A DNA stretch of 21,264 nucleotides, from positions 1 to 21,264 of the forward strand of contig CAYVAT010000047.1 in assembly GCA_964449165.1 (NCBI GenBank), in the 5' to 3' direction. Below the pieces are notes generated by a model. That model was not told the origin of the DNA. It worked only from the letters and a program-made list of their open reading frames with translations, and searched no databases. A program made the position numbers and the translations under genes. Below are positions 1-7,562 of the stretch, in pieces. The DNA comes from CAYSCW01 sp964449165. GTDB lineage: Bacteria; Acidobacteriota; Aminicenantia; Aminicenantales; Aminicenantaceae. Numbering within the stretch: the stretch's first letter is position 1; the number at the start of each line of letters is the position of its first letter.

Positions 1-208
1 TATTTCCTTGATAGGGGAGAGGGATGGGGGATGAGGAAGCCCCTGTGAGGACTGAACGGGCATGGTTCCTCTCCGCAGGAGAGGAGAGTGAAGTCCGAAC
101 GGGAGCTGATTTCCTCGCTGGGGAAATCAGCGTGCTGACGATCCCCCATCCCTCACCCTTTTCAATTCAGTATATATCTAAATTCATCACGGTCTTAAGG
201 ATGCTTCC
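1..208. repeat. Composite intergenic repeat copy R1, module A (left end cut by window)
   Basis: Palindromic MITE/REP-like element. The inner arms GGGATGGGGGAT (21-32) and ATCCCCCATCCC (141-152) are perfect inverted repeats. They bound a core holding two hairpins: TCCTCTCC/GGAGAGGA (67-74/78-85, 3-nt loop) and a 10-bp stem GCTGATTTCC/GGAAATCAGC (105-114/122-131). The right arm runs to GGATGCTTCC near 208 and matches the copy ending at 11355 in the same orientation. The core 33-142 is identical to 11178-11287 but in reverse orientation. The left terminus, matching GAAAGCATCC of the other copy, lies just outside the window. No protein is expected here. Confidence 0.85.
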
Positions 209-225
209 CGCCTATCTCCATTTCC

Positions 226-345
226 ATTATAGCTAATAGAGGCGGCGGTTGCTGTCCATCCGAAGCCCATAGTGGAAGGGTGGGAGGGTCTTGGCGAGGA
301 TGGAAGGAACCGCCTCTTTCACCAACTGTCAAGGAAACCTAGACT
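226..345. repeat. Composite repeat copy R1, module B
   Basis: The rest of the gap before the kinase gene. It holds GGGAGGGTCTTGGCGAGGAT (about 283-302), shared with copies near 11370 and 16805. Short inverted ends GAGGCGGCGGTT (239-250) and AACCGCCTC (308-316) enclose the module. Positions 241-314 align at roughly 80% by eye with the reverse complement of about 3163-3239. The left flank TATAGCTAATAGA matches GATAGCTAGTAAA of that copy in direct orientation, so the module is flipped inside its flanks. From 346 to 413 nothing recognisable is seen. Confidence 0.7.
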
Positions 346-413
346 CTATCGTGCTTATTCTCAAGTATTATCTTTTAGAGACGGATGGTCGGAACTTGGA
401 GGATCATCCTCGA

Positions 414-2936
414 TCAGAATAAGACTCTGAATTTTGTGCCTTTTTCTCTTTTGAGCTTAATGGTTCCTCCCAGCTGGTTTACAAGATCGATCACCAACTG
501 CATCCCCAGGGTCTCTGTCTGCTTGAAATCCACATCTTCGGGAAATCCGACGCCCGTGTCATTGACAGCCAGGGAATACTTCCCCTGTTTGTTGACATTC
601 ATGATCACCTGAACGTTTCCCTTCTGATCACCAGGAAAAGCATGCCTCAGGGAGTTGGACACTAACTCGTTGATGATCAATCCGCAAGGAATAGCTCGGT
701 TAATATCCAGACAGACATCTCTAACATCCAATTTCATCCTGATCCGCTCCATCCCTATCCTGTAGGTTGAAAGGAGATGAGTTGTCAAACGCTTAATGTA
801 ATCGGAGAAATCAATCTTTGCCAAATCGCTGGATTGATACAAAGATTCATGAATGAGGGCCATCGACCGGATCCGGTTTTGGCCGACATTGAATAAGTCC
901 AGAGTCTTCTTACTTTTGATCTGTCTGGACTGAAGCCTTAACAGGCTGGAAATAATCTGCATGTTATTCTTCACCCGATGATGAATCTCCCTCAACATGA
1001 CTTCTCTCTCATTGAGAGCTGATTTTATTTTTTCCTCTGCTCGCTTTCGTTCAGTAATATCTCTGTAGATAGCATAAATTGCGACCACCTCGCCGTCGGC
1101 GACAATGGGCGAAGCAAGGACAGAGACGTCAATAAGCTTTCCATCCTTACGCTGACGGACAGCTTCGAATCTTACGTTTTCACCTGCTGCTACCTTATTG
1201 GTGATAGAAATCCCATTCTTCATATACTTCCTTGGTACCACCAGCTCATCAATATTCCGCCCTAAGACTTCTCTTCGTTTATACCCAAAAAGACTTATGA
1301 ATTCGCTGTTGACGCGCATCACTTTTCCTGCTGGATCAGACATGACAATCCCTTCTTGTGCACTTTCAAACAGCCGGTCGAGGTAAGCTTTCTCCACTCG
1401 CAGCCTTTCCTCCGCCTTCTTACGCTCGGTGATATCTCGATGGACACTGAGGATAGCCTTCTGGCCTTTGTAATTCACCACAGCTGCGTTGACCTCAAGA
1501 AGGATTTCGCTTCCATCTTTGCGGTGGTGAACCGTCTCGAAATTGTGGTAAACCCCTCTTTTCAGAGTTTCTTTGATTCGTCTCTTCCCCTGAGGAATAT
1601 CCTGAGAGAGAGATTCAAGGGACATCCCGATAAATTCTTCTCGACTGAAACCGTAGAGCTCGCAGGCACTGGGATTGACATCAAGGATAATTTCCTTTTC
1701 TGGAGAGAAGACAAGAATGGCATCATGGGCGTGCTCGAATAACCCTTGATAATCTTTTATGGATTGTTTGAGGGCTTCCTCAGCCTGCTTGCGTTCTGTG
1801 ATGTTTAGGATTTGGGCCACAGTCTGAACCCGGCCAGATTTATCCTTAATAACGGTTGAACTGATCTCAACACGTCTTTTCTCCCCGTCCTTCCGCAACA
1901 CATTAAATTCATACCTGGATGGAACCTTCTCTCCCCTCTGCCTCCTTAGGTAGCGGTTTACCACAAGCTTTTGACTCTCCTCGTCCAGGAATTTACGAAA
2001 ATCCTGGCCGATGATTTCCTTCCGCGGGTACCCAGTTATCCTGCATCCTTGACTGTTGATATATGTAACACGGTAAGAATCATCGACAATCATTATTCCT
2101 GCATGGGAATTCTCCACGATTGAGCGAAACAGTTCTTCGCTTTCCCTAAGAGCATGTTCGTCCTTTCTTCTTTGGGTTACGTCTCTGAGAATACCCAAAA
2201 TCTCCACTTTCTCTCCAGGAAGAGGAACAGTGTGGACCTCCACATATTTTATTTCTCCATTTTTAGCCAGGCCCCTAAAGGTATAAATGGGGGATAGTCT
2301 TTTCCTTTTCTTTCTCGCTTCCTCTCTTCTTGCAATCAGCTTCCTGTCTTCGGGATGGATAAGGTCAAAGAAGTTAAAATCCTTCCGGCAGACCTCTTCG
2401 GCTTTGTAACCAAACATCTTTTCGAAAGCAGGGTTGATGTATTCAAAACCTTCCGGACTGATTATGTAAATACCATCCTTTGCACTCTCAGCAAGAGTCC
2501 GATATCTTCTTTCGCTTCTCTGTAAAGCCTGTTCGGCCTTCTTTTGCTCAGTAATATCGATGGCTATAACCAGAATTTCTGATGTATTCCCCTTTTCATC
2601 CTTTATCGGAATGTTGAAGACCTTTACAGCCCGCTGTTCACATGCTTCAGTGTGGAATTCAATTTCATAAGGAGGAATATTATCTGCACGAAGAAATTTA
2701 GCAAGCTTTTCCTTCAATTTGATCTTGCTTTCTTCGGAAAGGAAGGGTAATTGGAGAAAATTCTTCCCTACAACCTCTTCGGGCTTATAGCCAAACCAGT
2801 CATAGACTTTCTTGTTCACCTCCAATATATTTCCATCCCTGTCGACGAGCGTGATGACCTGAGGAGAAAACTCGAATATCTTCCTATAGGGCGTATCTTT
2901 CCTTTGGGATTCTTTCATTTTTCTTTCCGCTCTCAT
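414..2936 (-). CDS. Multi-PAS sensor histidine kinase (HisKA_2 type), cytoplasmic
   Basis: 840 residues with no membrane segment, so a soluble sensor kinase. Five consecutive PAS domains are visible at about residues 17-132, 143-258, 266-384, 396-508 and 518-634. Each ends in the usual (D/N)(I/V)T-(E/Q)-(R/Q)(K/R) linker, for example DITEQKK and DITERKK. The dimerisation/phosphoacceptor segment is HisKA_2 type: EIHHRVKNN at about 650-658, with the phospho-acceptor in His652/His653. The C-terminal HATPase_c domain shows an N-box (INELVSN) and a G1 box (NDTGVGF). Family members phosphorylate a separate response regulator, and none is encoded next door, so the kinase is an orphan here. The ligand or redox signal cannot be read from the sequence. 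GGGAGA abuts the first ATG; Met7 (about 2918), preceded by GGAAAGA, is a plausible alternative start. The gene is flanked on both sides by intergenic repeats, with no obvious operon partner. Confidence 0.95.
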   Translation of the reverse strand: MRAERKMKESQRKDTPYRKIFEFSPQVITLVDRDGNILEVNKKVYDWFGYKPEEVVGKNFLQLPFLSEESKIKLKEKLAKFLRADNIPPYEIEFHTEACEQRAVKVFNIPIKDEKGNTSEILVIAIDITEQKKAEQALQRSERRYRTLAESAKDGIYIISPEGFEYINPAFEKMFGYKAEEVCRKDFNFFDLIHPEDRKLIARREEARKKRKRLSPIYTFRGLAKNGEIKYVEVHTVPLPGEKVEILGILRDVTQRRKDEHALRESEELFRSIVENSHAGIMIVDDSYRVTYINSQGCRITGYPRKEIIGQDFRKFLDEESQKLVVNRYLRRQRGEKVPSRYEFNVLRKDGEKRRVEISSTVIKDKSGRVQTVAQILNITERKQAEEALKQSIKDYQGLFEHAHDAILVFSPEKEIILDVNPSACELYGFSREEFIGMSLESLSQDIPQGKRRIKETLKRGVYHNFETVHHRKDGSEILLEVNAAVVNYKGQKAILSVHRDITERKKAEERLRVEKAYLDRLFESAQEGIVMSDPAGKVMRVNSEFISLFGYKRREVLGRNIDELVVPRKYMKNGISITNKVAAGENVRFEAVRQRKDGKLIDVSVLASPIVADGEVVAIYAIYRDITERKRAEEKIKSALNEREVMLREIHHRVKNNMQIISSLLRLQSRQIKSKKTLDLFNVGQNRIRSMALIHESLYQSSDLAKIDFSDYIKRLTTHLLSTYRIGMERIRMKLDVRDVCLDINRAIPCGLIINELVSNSLRHAFPGDQKGNVQVIMNVNKQGKYSLAVNDTGVGFPEDVDFKQTETLGMQLVIDLVNQLGGTIKLKREKGTKFRVLF

Positions 2937-3089
2937 TCTCCCGAATGAAAGAGTAATCCATTAATCATGAATTTCAAGCAAGCCTCATTCTTCTCCCTGA
3001 TATCCTTACCGATCCTCAAAATCCTGAAATTATTCTTTCAGAGCTTCAGCTAGGGGACAATCACCCTTAAAGATGAATCTGAAGATGAT

Positions 3090-3295
3090 ATCTAATGTTT
3101 TCATCTAATCTTAAAAGGGGAGGTGAAAATGGAGTCTCTCCATTTCTGTGATAGCTAGTAAAAATGCCGATTCCTCTCTATCCTAGCCAAGAGTCTCCCG
3201 CCCTCCTCCACAGGCTTCGGATGGAGGGCAACCGGCGTTTCATTCCCTAATCGAATGAAATATCTTCACTCGGCGTGGAAATAAGAATGCTATCA
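3090..3295. repeat. Composite intergenic repeat copy R2, with inverted module B
   Basis: The left part (CTGTGATAGCTAGTAAA, near 3145-3161) and the right part (GATGAAATATCTTCACTC-like, about 3253-3271) match flanks of the other copies in direct orientation. The interior 3163-3239 is the reverse complement of the module at 241-314: CCTAGCCAAGAGTCTCCC here corresponds to GGGAG-GTCTTGGCGAGG elsewhere. It is enclosed by imperfect inverted ends AAATGCCGATT and AACCGGCGTTT. The stretch 2937-3089, between the kinase start and the repeat, shows no gene or recognisable element. Confidence 0.65.
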
Positions 3296-3323
3296 GAGGC
3301 AATGGAAAATTTTTCATTTTTTT

Positions 3324-3350
3324 TGTAACCTTTTTAAGGATGACAAGTCT
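3324..3350 (+). promoter_or_regulatory. Probable ECF-type promoter of the sigma/anti-sigma operon
   Basis: TGTAACC at 3324-3330, then 16 nt, then GTCT at 3347-3350, just upstream of an ECF sigma gene. A -35 with an AAC core and a -10 with GTC at this spacing is typical of ECF promoters, which often drive their own sigma gene. If used, transcription would begin around 3357, downstream of the ATG at 3340, and translation would have to start later. Inference from motif and position only. Confidence 0.45.
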
Positions 3351-3945
3351 TTATAAACGAAAAGGTCAAAAGCGAGAAGAAATATTGGTAAATTCTGCCG
3401 ATGATAACAAGATCATGGAAGAAGTTAAGGATGGGAAAGTGGAAAAACTAGCTATTCTCTTCGAAAAACATCACGTTATGCTCTACAACTTCTTTCTTCG
3501 CCTCACGACAAACAGGAGCATCAGCGAAGATTTGGTGCAAGATGTCTTCTTCCGCATCTTGAAATACCGCTCCACCTACAAGGGAAAGAGTAAATTCACC
3601 ATCTGGATGTACCAGATCGCCAGAAACGCTCATGTGGATTATTTAAGAAAGCAAAAAAGACAGTTCTCGCTCGAAGAGCAAACACAAGAGGCAGTGAGCC
3701 AGGAGCCGACGCCTGAAGATAAAATCGAGCTGGGACAGGATATTGCCATGGTCAGGGAGGCCCTGGCCAAGCTTCCCTTGAGAAAGCGGGAAGTTTTGGT
3801 TCTCAGTCGATTCCAGAATCTCAAATACAAAGAGATCGCAGAACTCTTTGGCTGCCATATAGGCACAGTGAAAACACACGTCCATCGGGCGATAAAGGAA
3901 TTAGGCAAAATATATACAGAACTTTCAGGGGGAACAGTCATATGA
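3340..3945 (+). CDS. ECF-family RNA polymerase sigma factor
   Basis: 201 residues from the longest start. Region 2 spans about 36-108 (DLVQDVFFRI at 64-73, then the -10 recognition part with FTIWMYQIARN). Region 4 spans about 138-190, with the helix-turn-helix LKYKEIAELFGCHIGTVKTH. No region 1 or 3, as in ECF (sigma-70 group 4) factors, which direct RNA polymerase to stress-response promoters. The ATG at 3340 is doubtful: AAGGA runs into it with no spacing, and an ECF-like promoter overlaps it. TTG at 3385, preceded by GAGAAG at about 8 nt, gives 186 residues and leaves both domains intact; ATG 3415 is a third option. The stop overlaps the next gene's start as ATGA, implying translational coupling with its anti-sigma factor. 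Its regulon presumably includes this operon. Confidence 0.92.
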   Translation: MTSLYKRKGQKREEILVNSADDNKIMEEVKDGKVEKLAILFEKHHVMLYNFFLRLTTNRSISEDLVQDVFFRILKYRSTYKGKSKFTIWMYQIARNAHVDYLRKQKRQFSLEEQTQEAVSQEPTPEDKIELGQDIAMVREALAKLPLRKREVLVLSRFQNLKYKEIAELFGCHIGTVKTHVHRAIKELGKIYTELSGGTVI

Positions 3946-4760
3946 GATGTCAGGCAATAAAAGAAAAATTTCCAGATTTTTTGATCGGAGACCTGGATCA
4001 AAGAACCAAGGAAGATATCCAGGCTCATCTATCAACCTGCCCCTTTTGTAGAGAGGAACTGGAAAACTTAAGCTCTATGTGGACAAAACTGGGGGTTCTT
4101 CCTGAGGAACATCCCAGCCAGTCTCTCCGCACCCGGTTTTACTCCATGCTCGAATCATACAAACAAGAACTCGAACAACAAAAATCAAAACACACCTTGC
4201 GCAAAATCATGGAAGGCTGGTTTACCCGCTGGTGGCCCCATCGGCCTGTGCTTCAGTTTTCATTGGTCCTCCTGGTTTTGATCATCGGGCTGGCTGCTGG
4301 TTATTTCTTGAATACTACCAGACGGACTACCAACGATCTTGCCCAGCTTCGCCAGGAAGTCCAGAGTATGCACCAGATGCTTGCCGTTTCTCTCCTGGAT
4401 CAACCCTCTCCCAGCGATCGGATAAAGGGAATTAACCTGAGTTACGGCATAAAGAGCCCTGAGCCAGATATACTCCAGAAACTCCTCTACATCTTGAACA
4501 ACGACCCCAATGTCAACGTGCGGCTTTCTGCTGTGGATGCTCTTTATCTTTATCATAGTCAGCCCATCGTTCGGGAAGGGCTGGCTCAATCTTTATCGAA
4601 ACAGACTTCTCCGCTGGTACAGGTTGCTCTTATAGACCTCATGGTGGAGATGAGAGAAAGACGGGCTGTGGATGCACTCAAAAGGTTGATCCAAGAGGAA
4701 GAACTCCAACCCGAAGTCAGAAATCGAGCCGAACAGAGTATACAGCAGCTCAGCTTTTAA
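3942..4760 (+). CDS. Membrane anti-sigma factor: zf-HC2 zinc finger plus C-terminal HEAT-like repeats
   Basis: 272 residues. The N-terminal zinc-binding anti-sigma domain has His29-x3-Cys33-x2-Cys36 (HLSTCPFC), the signature by which such proteins hold ECF sigma factors at the membrane. One transmembrane helix spans about 104-123. The part beyond it begins with a short heptad-like stretch (LAQLRQEVQSMHQML). From about 175 to 270 come helical HEAT-like repeats (DPNVNVRLSAVDALYLY; SPLVQVALIDLMVEM; AVDALKRLI). With the zinc finger cytoplasmic, the HEAT part would lie outside the inner membrane and could be the sensing or partner-binding module; that is inference. The gene starts inside the sigma stop codon (ATGA) and ends 11 nt before the next gene, whose SD is AAGGAGG. 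Confidence 0.9.
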   Translation: MRCQAIKEKFPDFLIGDLDQRTKEDIQAHLSTCPFCREELENLSSMWTKLGVLPEEHPSQSLRTRFYSMLESYKQELEQQKSKHTLRKIMEGWFTRWWPHRPVLQFSLVLLVLIIGLAAGYFLNTTRRTTNDLAQLRQEVQSMHQMLAVSLLDQPSPSDRIKGINLSYGIKSPEPDILQKLLYILNNDPNVNVRLSAVDALYLYHSQPIVREGLAQSLSKQTSPLVQVALIDLMVEMRERRAVDALKRLIQEEELQPEVRNRAEQSIQQLSF

Positions 4761-4771
4761 AGGAGGTTGGC

Positions 4772-5632
4772 ATGAAGAGGAAAATCTTTATCTTACTTAT
4801 ATTTATTACCACGTGTGTTATTCTTCTCGTCGCCAGAAATTTTCCTGTGGAAAAAAAGGAAGAAATCCGAAAGACTTTGAACTTTCAAGACCCATCAAAG
4901 TCAAAGGAGCTAGTGGTGGACAATGTCTTCGGTTCAATCGATGTGAGAGGTTATGACGGGCAAAGTGTCGAGCTTTTTGTCCAGAAGACCATAAGGGCTA
5001 AAAACCAAGAAAAAATCCAGAGAGCAAAGGAAGAAGTGCATCTTGAGATAACCACAGAAGAAAATACCATTGACCTTTATGTGGATGGCCCTTTTCGCTG
5101 CTCAAATGACCGGAAAAGATGGAGAAGCTGGAAAGATCCCGGATATGAAGTCCATTACGACTTCACACTCAAAGTGCCCCGTCTGGCAAGTCTCTATCTC
5201 AAAACCGTCAATAAAGGAAAGATCACAGTCCAGAATGTAAAGGGAGAATTCGTGGTCAGAAACGTCAACGGCGAGATTGAAATGGTCAGAGTTGCAGGCT
5301 CAGGTGAGGCCCACACGGTCAACGGTAAAGTCAAAGTCTTGTTCACTCAGAATCCTCGATCCGATTGTTCCTTCCGCACCATAAACGGAAACATTGAAGT
5401 GACTTTCCTGGAAGATCTCTCTGCCGATTTTCGATTGAAGACGTTCAACGGGGATGCCTATTCTGACTTCCCCTTTTCATACACTCCTGCTAGGGCGGCT
5501 GTCCAAGGCCGAAAAAAAGGAAAATATGTTTATAAAAGCGACCGCTTTGCCGGCGTCCGAATCGGGAAAGGCGGACCTGAAATAAAAATGGATACTCTTA
5601 ACGGAGATATCCTTATCGCTAAAAAGAAATGA
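4772..5632 (+). CDS. DUF4097-family exported beta-helix protein (first of a pair)
   Basis: 286 residues. The N-terminus has a basic MKRK followed by a hydrophobic stretch (about 4-21), acting as signal peptide or membrane anchor; no clear cleavage site. The rest is the DUF4097 (putative adhesin) pattern: short beta strands punctuated by NGxI-type turns (VNKGKITVQNV, VNGEIEMV, VNGKVKVLF, INGNIEVTF, FNGDAYSDF, LNGDILIAKK), expected to form a right-handed beta ladder. Proteins of this family include LiaG and YvlB of Bacillus, found at envelope-stress loci. Exact activity is unknown. It has a strong SD and sits 11 nt after the anti-sigma gene, so it is probably controlled by that sigma factor. 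It resembles the next gene product in layout and is probably an ancient tandem duplicate. Confidence 0.85.
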   Translation: MKRKIFILLIFITTCVILLVARNFPVEKKEEIRKTLNFQDPSKSKELVVDNVFGSIDVRGYDGQSVELFVQKTIRAKNQEKIQRAKEEVHLEITTEENTIDLYVDGPFRCSNDRKRWRSWKDPGYEVHYDFTLKVPRLASLYLKTVNKGKITVQNVKGEFVVRNVNGEIEMVRVAGSGEAHTVNGKVKVLFTQNPRSDCSFRTINGNIEVTFLEDLSADFRLKTFNGDAYSDFPFSYTPARAAVQGRKKGKYVYKSDRFAGVRIGKGGPEIKMDTLNGDILIAKKK

Positions 5633-5652
5633 CTATCTGAGGAGGATAGAAG

Positions 5653-6543
5653 ATGAAAAAAACAAACATTTACGTCTTGGGAACAATTCTCTTCTTTGCG
5701 GTGGCCATCTTCTCTTTGAGCCAGGGAGGGACTGCCGACAAAGCTAGTGTCAGCTTCAGCAATCCTTCCAAGCCTGGGAAGATCGAGGCCAGCGTTCATA
5801 ATGGGAGCATAACGGTTAAAGGATATGATGGAAAAGAGGTAATTGTAGAGGCGAAAACACGGGGAAAGATGATTAAGGAACTTGAAGAGATGGAAGAAGA
5901 ATTTGAAGTTGAAATGGCAAAAGTCGTGAAAAAAAGAGAAAAGCCCAAAAAAACAGAAGGAATGCGTCTGATATCCTCGCCCGGAGGCGCAGGATTGGAG
6001 ATTGAGGAAGAAGATAATGTCATGGAAATAAGCGTCTCTTCATTCAAGCAATCGATTGACCTTATTATCCAAGTTCCCTCCTCAACATCTCTTGAACTCA
6101 GCGCTCACACTAACGGCGATATAACCGTGGAGAATGTCAATGGGGAAATCGAGGTCAACCATCATAACGGAGCGCTGGAACTCAGCGGAATCTCTGGCAA
6201 TGTGGTGGCTCATACCTTTAACGGCGGTATCACAGTGACTTTTACTAAGGTTAATCCTGAAAAACCCATGTCATTCAGCACCTGGAACGGAGATATCGAT
6301 ATCACCTTCCCGGCAAACATCAAGGCTAATGTCAAGATGAAATCACAGCGCGGCGAGGTCTACAGCGATTTTGACATCCGACTGGACAAAACACCTAAAA
6401 GGTTTGTCGAAGATTCACGAAAAGAAGGGGGGAGTTACAAGATCAGCTTCGAAAAATATATCCTCGGCACAATCAACGGCGGCGGGCCGGAGTACCAGTT
6501 CAACACCTATAGCGGCGATATTCTGATCCGAAAGGCCAAATAA
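5653..6543 (+). CDS. DUF4097-family exported beta-helix protein (second of a pair)
   Basis: 296 residues. Probable signal peptide at about 1-24 (VLGTILFFAVAIFSLSQ). The same NG-turn ladder as the preceding protein follows: HNGSITVKGYDGKEVIVEA, TNGDITVENVNGEIEVNH, FNGGITVTF, WNGDIDITF, YSGDILIRKAK. A charged insertion rich in Glu and Lys at about 70-105 (ELEEMEEEFEVEMAKVVKK) has a counterpart in the first protein (KEEVHLEITTEE) and may form a helical arm. The SD GAGGAGG is well spaced. Last gene of the operon, followed by an intrinsic terminator. The role is most likely structural or signal-related in the envelope; no enzymatic motif is seen. Confidence 0.85.
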   Translation: MKKTNIYVLGTILFFAVAIFSLSQGGTADKASVSFSNPSKPGKIEASVHNGSITVKGYDGKEVIVEAKTRGKMIKELEEMEEEFEVEMAKVVKKREKPKKTEGMRLISSPGGAGLEIEEEDNVMEISVSSFKQSIDLIIQVPSSTSLELSAHTNGDITVENVNGEIEVNHHNGALELSGISGNVVAHTFNGGITVTFTKVNPEKPMSFSTWNGDIDITFPANIKANVKMKSQRGEVYSDFDIRLDKTPKRFVEDSRKEGGSYKISFEKYILGTINGGGPEYQFNTYSGDILIRKAK

Positions 6544-6550
6544 CAGTAGA

Positions 6551-6590
6551 GGGGCAGGCGACTTTCTTTATAGAAAAATTTGCCTGCCCC
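6551..6590 (+). terminator. Intrinsic terminator of the sigma/DUF4097 operon
   Basis: Perfect 9-bp stem GGGGCAGGC (6551-6559) / GCCTGCCCC (6582-6590), with an inner stem TTTCT/AGAAA (6563-6567/6572-6576), followed by TTTCTTCTCT. It lies 8 nt after the stop at 6543. No U-tract follows on the minus strand, so it mainly serves the plus-strand operon, although the facing gene ends at 6599. Confidence 0.85.
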
Positions 6591-6598
6591 TTTCTTCT

Positions 6599-7552
6599 CT
6601 ATTTGATCTCGGCTAGAGCCTTGGCTGCTTCCGGGTAATCAGGTTTCAGCTCGAGAGCTTTTTTGAAAGCCTCCTTAGCCTTATCTGCCAGTCCTTTCTT
6701 CTCATAGGCCACGCCCAGCTGATAAAACGCTTCAGGGAATGGTTTCTTGTTGCAGACAAACTCAAAATCCTGGATAGCCCCGTTGACATCTCCTCCAAAC
6801 CCTTCGGGAGCCATCAAACGGCCTATTCCGCGGCCAAAATGAGCATCGATGTTGTTCGGGTCGAGCTGGAGTGCTTTCTCAAAAGCCTGCATAGCTCCCA
6901 TTCCGTACTTCATCATGTCCAAGGGATTTCCCTTTGCCATGCTGCCCATGATATTGCCTTTCCAGGCATGAAGCTCAGCGTTGTTCGGATCCTGGGCAAT
7001 AAGCCCTTCCACGAGCTCTAAGGCCTCCGGATACCTTTCTTCATCAAAGAGCTTCTTAGCTTGATCAAGCGATCCCTTCTCGGCAGGCTTGCCGGGTTTT
7101 CCGGCTTCCTTCTCAGGCTTGGGGGGAGGTGCTGGTGAAGGTGGAGAAGGGAATTTTTGCTTCAATATCTGAGGAAGATACTGAATCAAAACAGGTAGCA
7201 TTTGCTGCAGGAAAGAGGGCTTCTTCTCTTCCAATGGAAAAAGCTCAACCCTGACATCTTCTCCCTCTATGACCAGAACACCCAAGGCAACTGCCTTGCC
7301 TCCCATACCTCCTCCAAATCCCATCATCGCTCCGCCTGCTCCCAAACCGAAGGATATCTTGGAAAAGGGAATAATGATTTTATTTTCTGATTGGATAGGT
7401 TTTCCGATAACAGAGCTGACCTTGATGATAGACATCATCTTATCGAAACTCATAAACGCCTCATCCACAGCAGATTTCTCCTGAGCCTGGAGTTGTCCTG
7501 AAAAAAGAAAAAGAGAGACAGCTAACAGAGTAAAACAGACTTTCTTACTCAT
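6599..7552 (-). CDS. Exported GerW/YtfJ-like domain protein fused to TPR repeats
   Basis: 317 residues. Signal peptide 1-23 (LLAVSLFLFSGQLQAQ). A YtfJ/GerW-type domain spans about 35-107: VSSVIGKPIQSENKIIIPFS, then a glycine-rich loop with FGLGAGG and GGGMGGKAVALGVLVIEG. After it come a short hydrophobic helix (SFLQQMLPVLIQYLPQIL, 113-130) and a Pro/Lys/Glu linker (133-160). TPR units run from 163 to the end, with PNNAELHAWKGN, DPNNIDAHFGRGIGR and AFYQLGVAYEKKGLADKA. In Bacillus the GerW domain protein is a spore germination factor; here the secretion signal and TPRs imply a periplasmic scaffold role. The upstream gene's TAA overlaps this gene's SD (AAGGAGG, 5 nt before ATG), so the pair is co-translated. 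Exact function unknown. Confidence 0.85.
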   Translation of the reverse strand: MSKKVCFTLLAVSLFLFSGQLQAQEKSAVDEAFMSFDKMMSIIKVSSVIGKPIQSENKIIIPFSKISFGLGAGGAMMGFGGGMGGKAVALGVLVIEGEDVRVELFPLEEKKPSFLQQMLPVLIQYLPQILKQKFPSPPSPAPPPKPEKEAGKPGKPAEKGSLDQAKKLFDEERYPEALELVEGLIAQDPNNAELHAWKGNIMGSMAKGNPLDMMKYGMGAMQAFEKALQLDPNNIDAHFGRGIGRLMAPEGFGGDVNGAIQDFEFVCNKKPFPEAFYQLGVAYEKKGLADKAKEAFKKALELKPDYPEAAKALAEIK

Positions 7553-7562
7553 GGCATCCTCC

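Noticed and set aside
24..236. 70-codon plus-strand open frame
   Set aside because: It runs through the palindromic repeat, has no fitting SD, and its core exists inverted in another copy; not a protein gene.
1..413. CRISPR-like or ncRNA interpretation of the hairpin-rich gap
   Set aside because: Repeats are dispersed palindromes, not regularly spaced; no cas genes and no conserved RNA family recognised.
1356..1742. 128-codon plus-strand open frame
   Set aside because: Antisense to the PAS region of the histidine kinase; no SD or domain.
6551..6590. Bidirectional terminator
   Set aside because: The minus-strand side of the stem has no U-tract, so only plus-strand use is supported.
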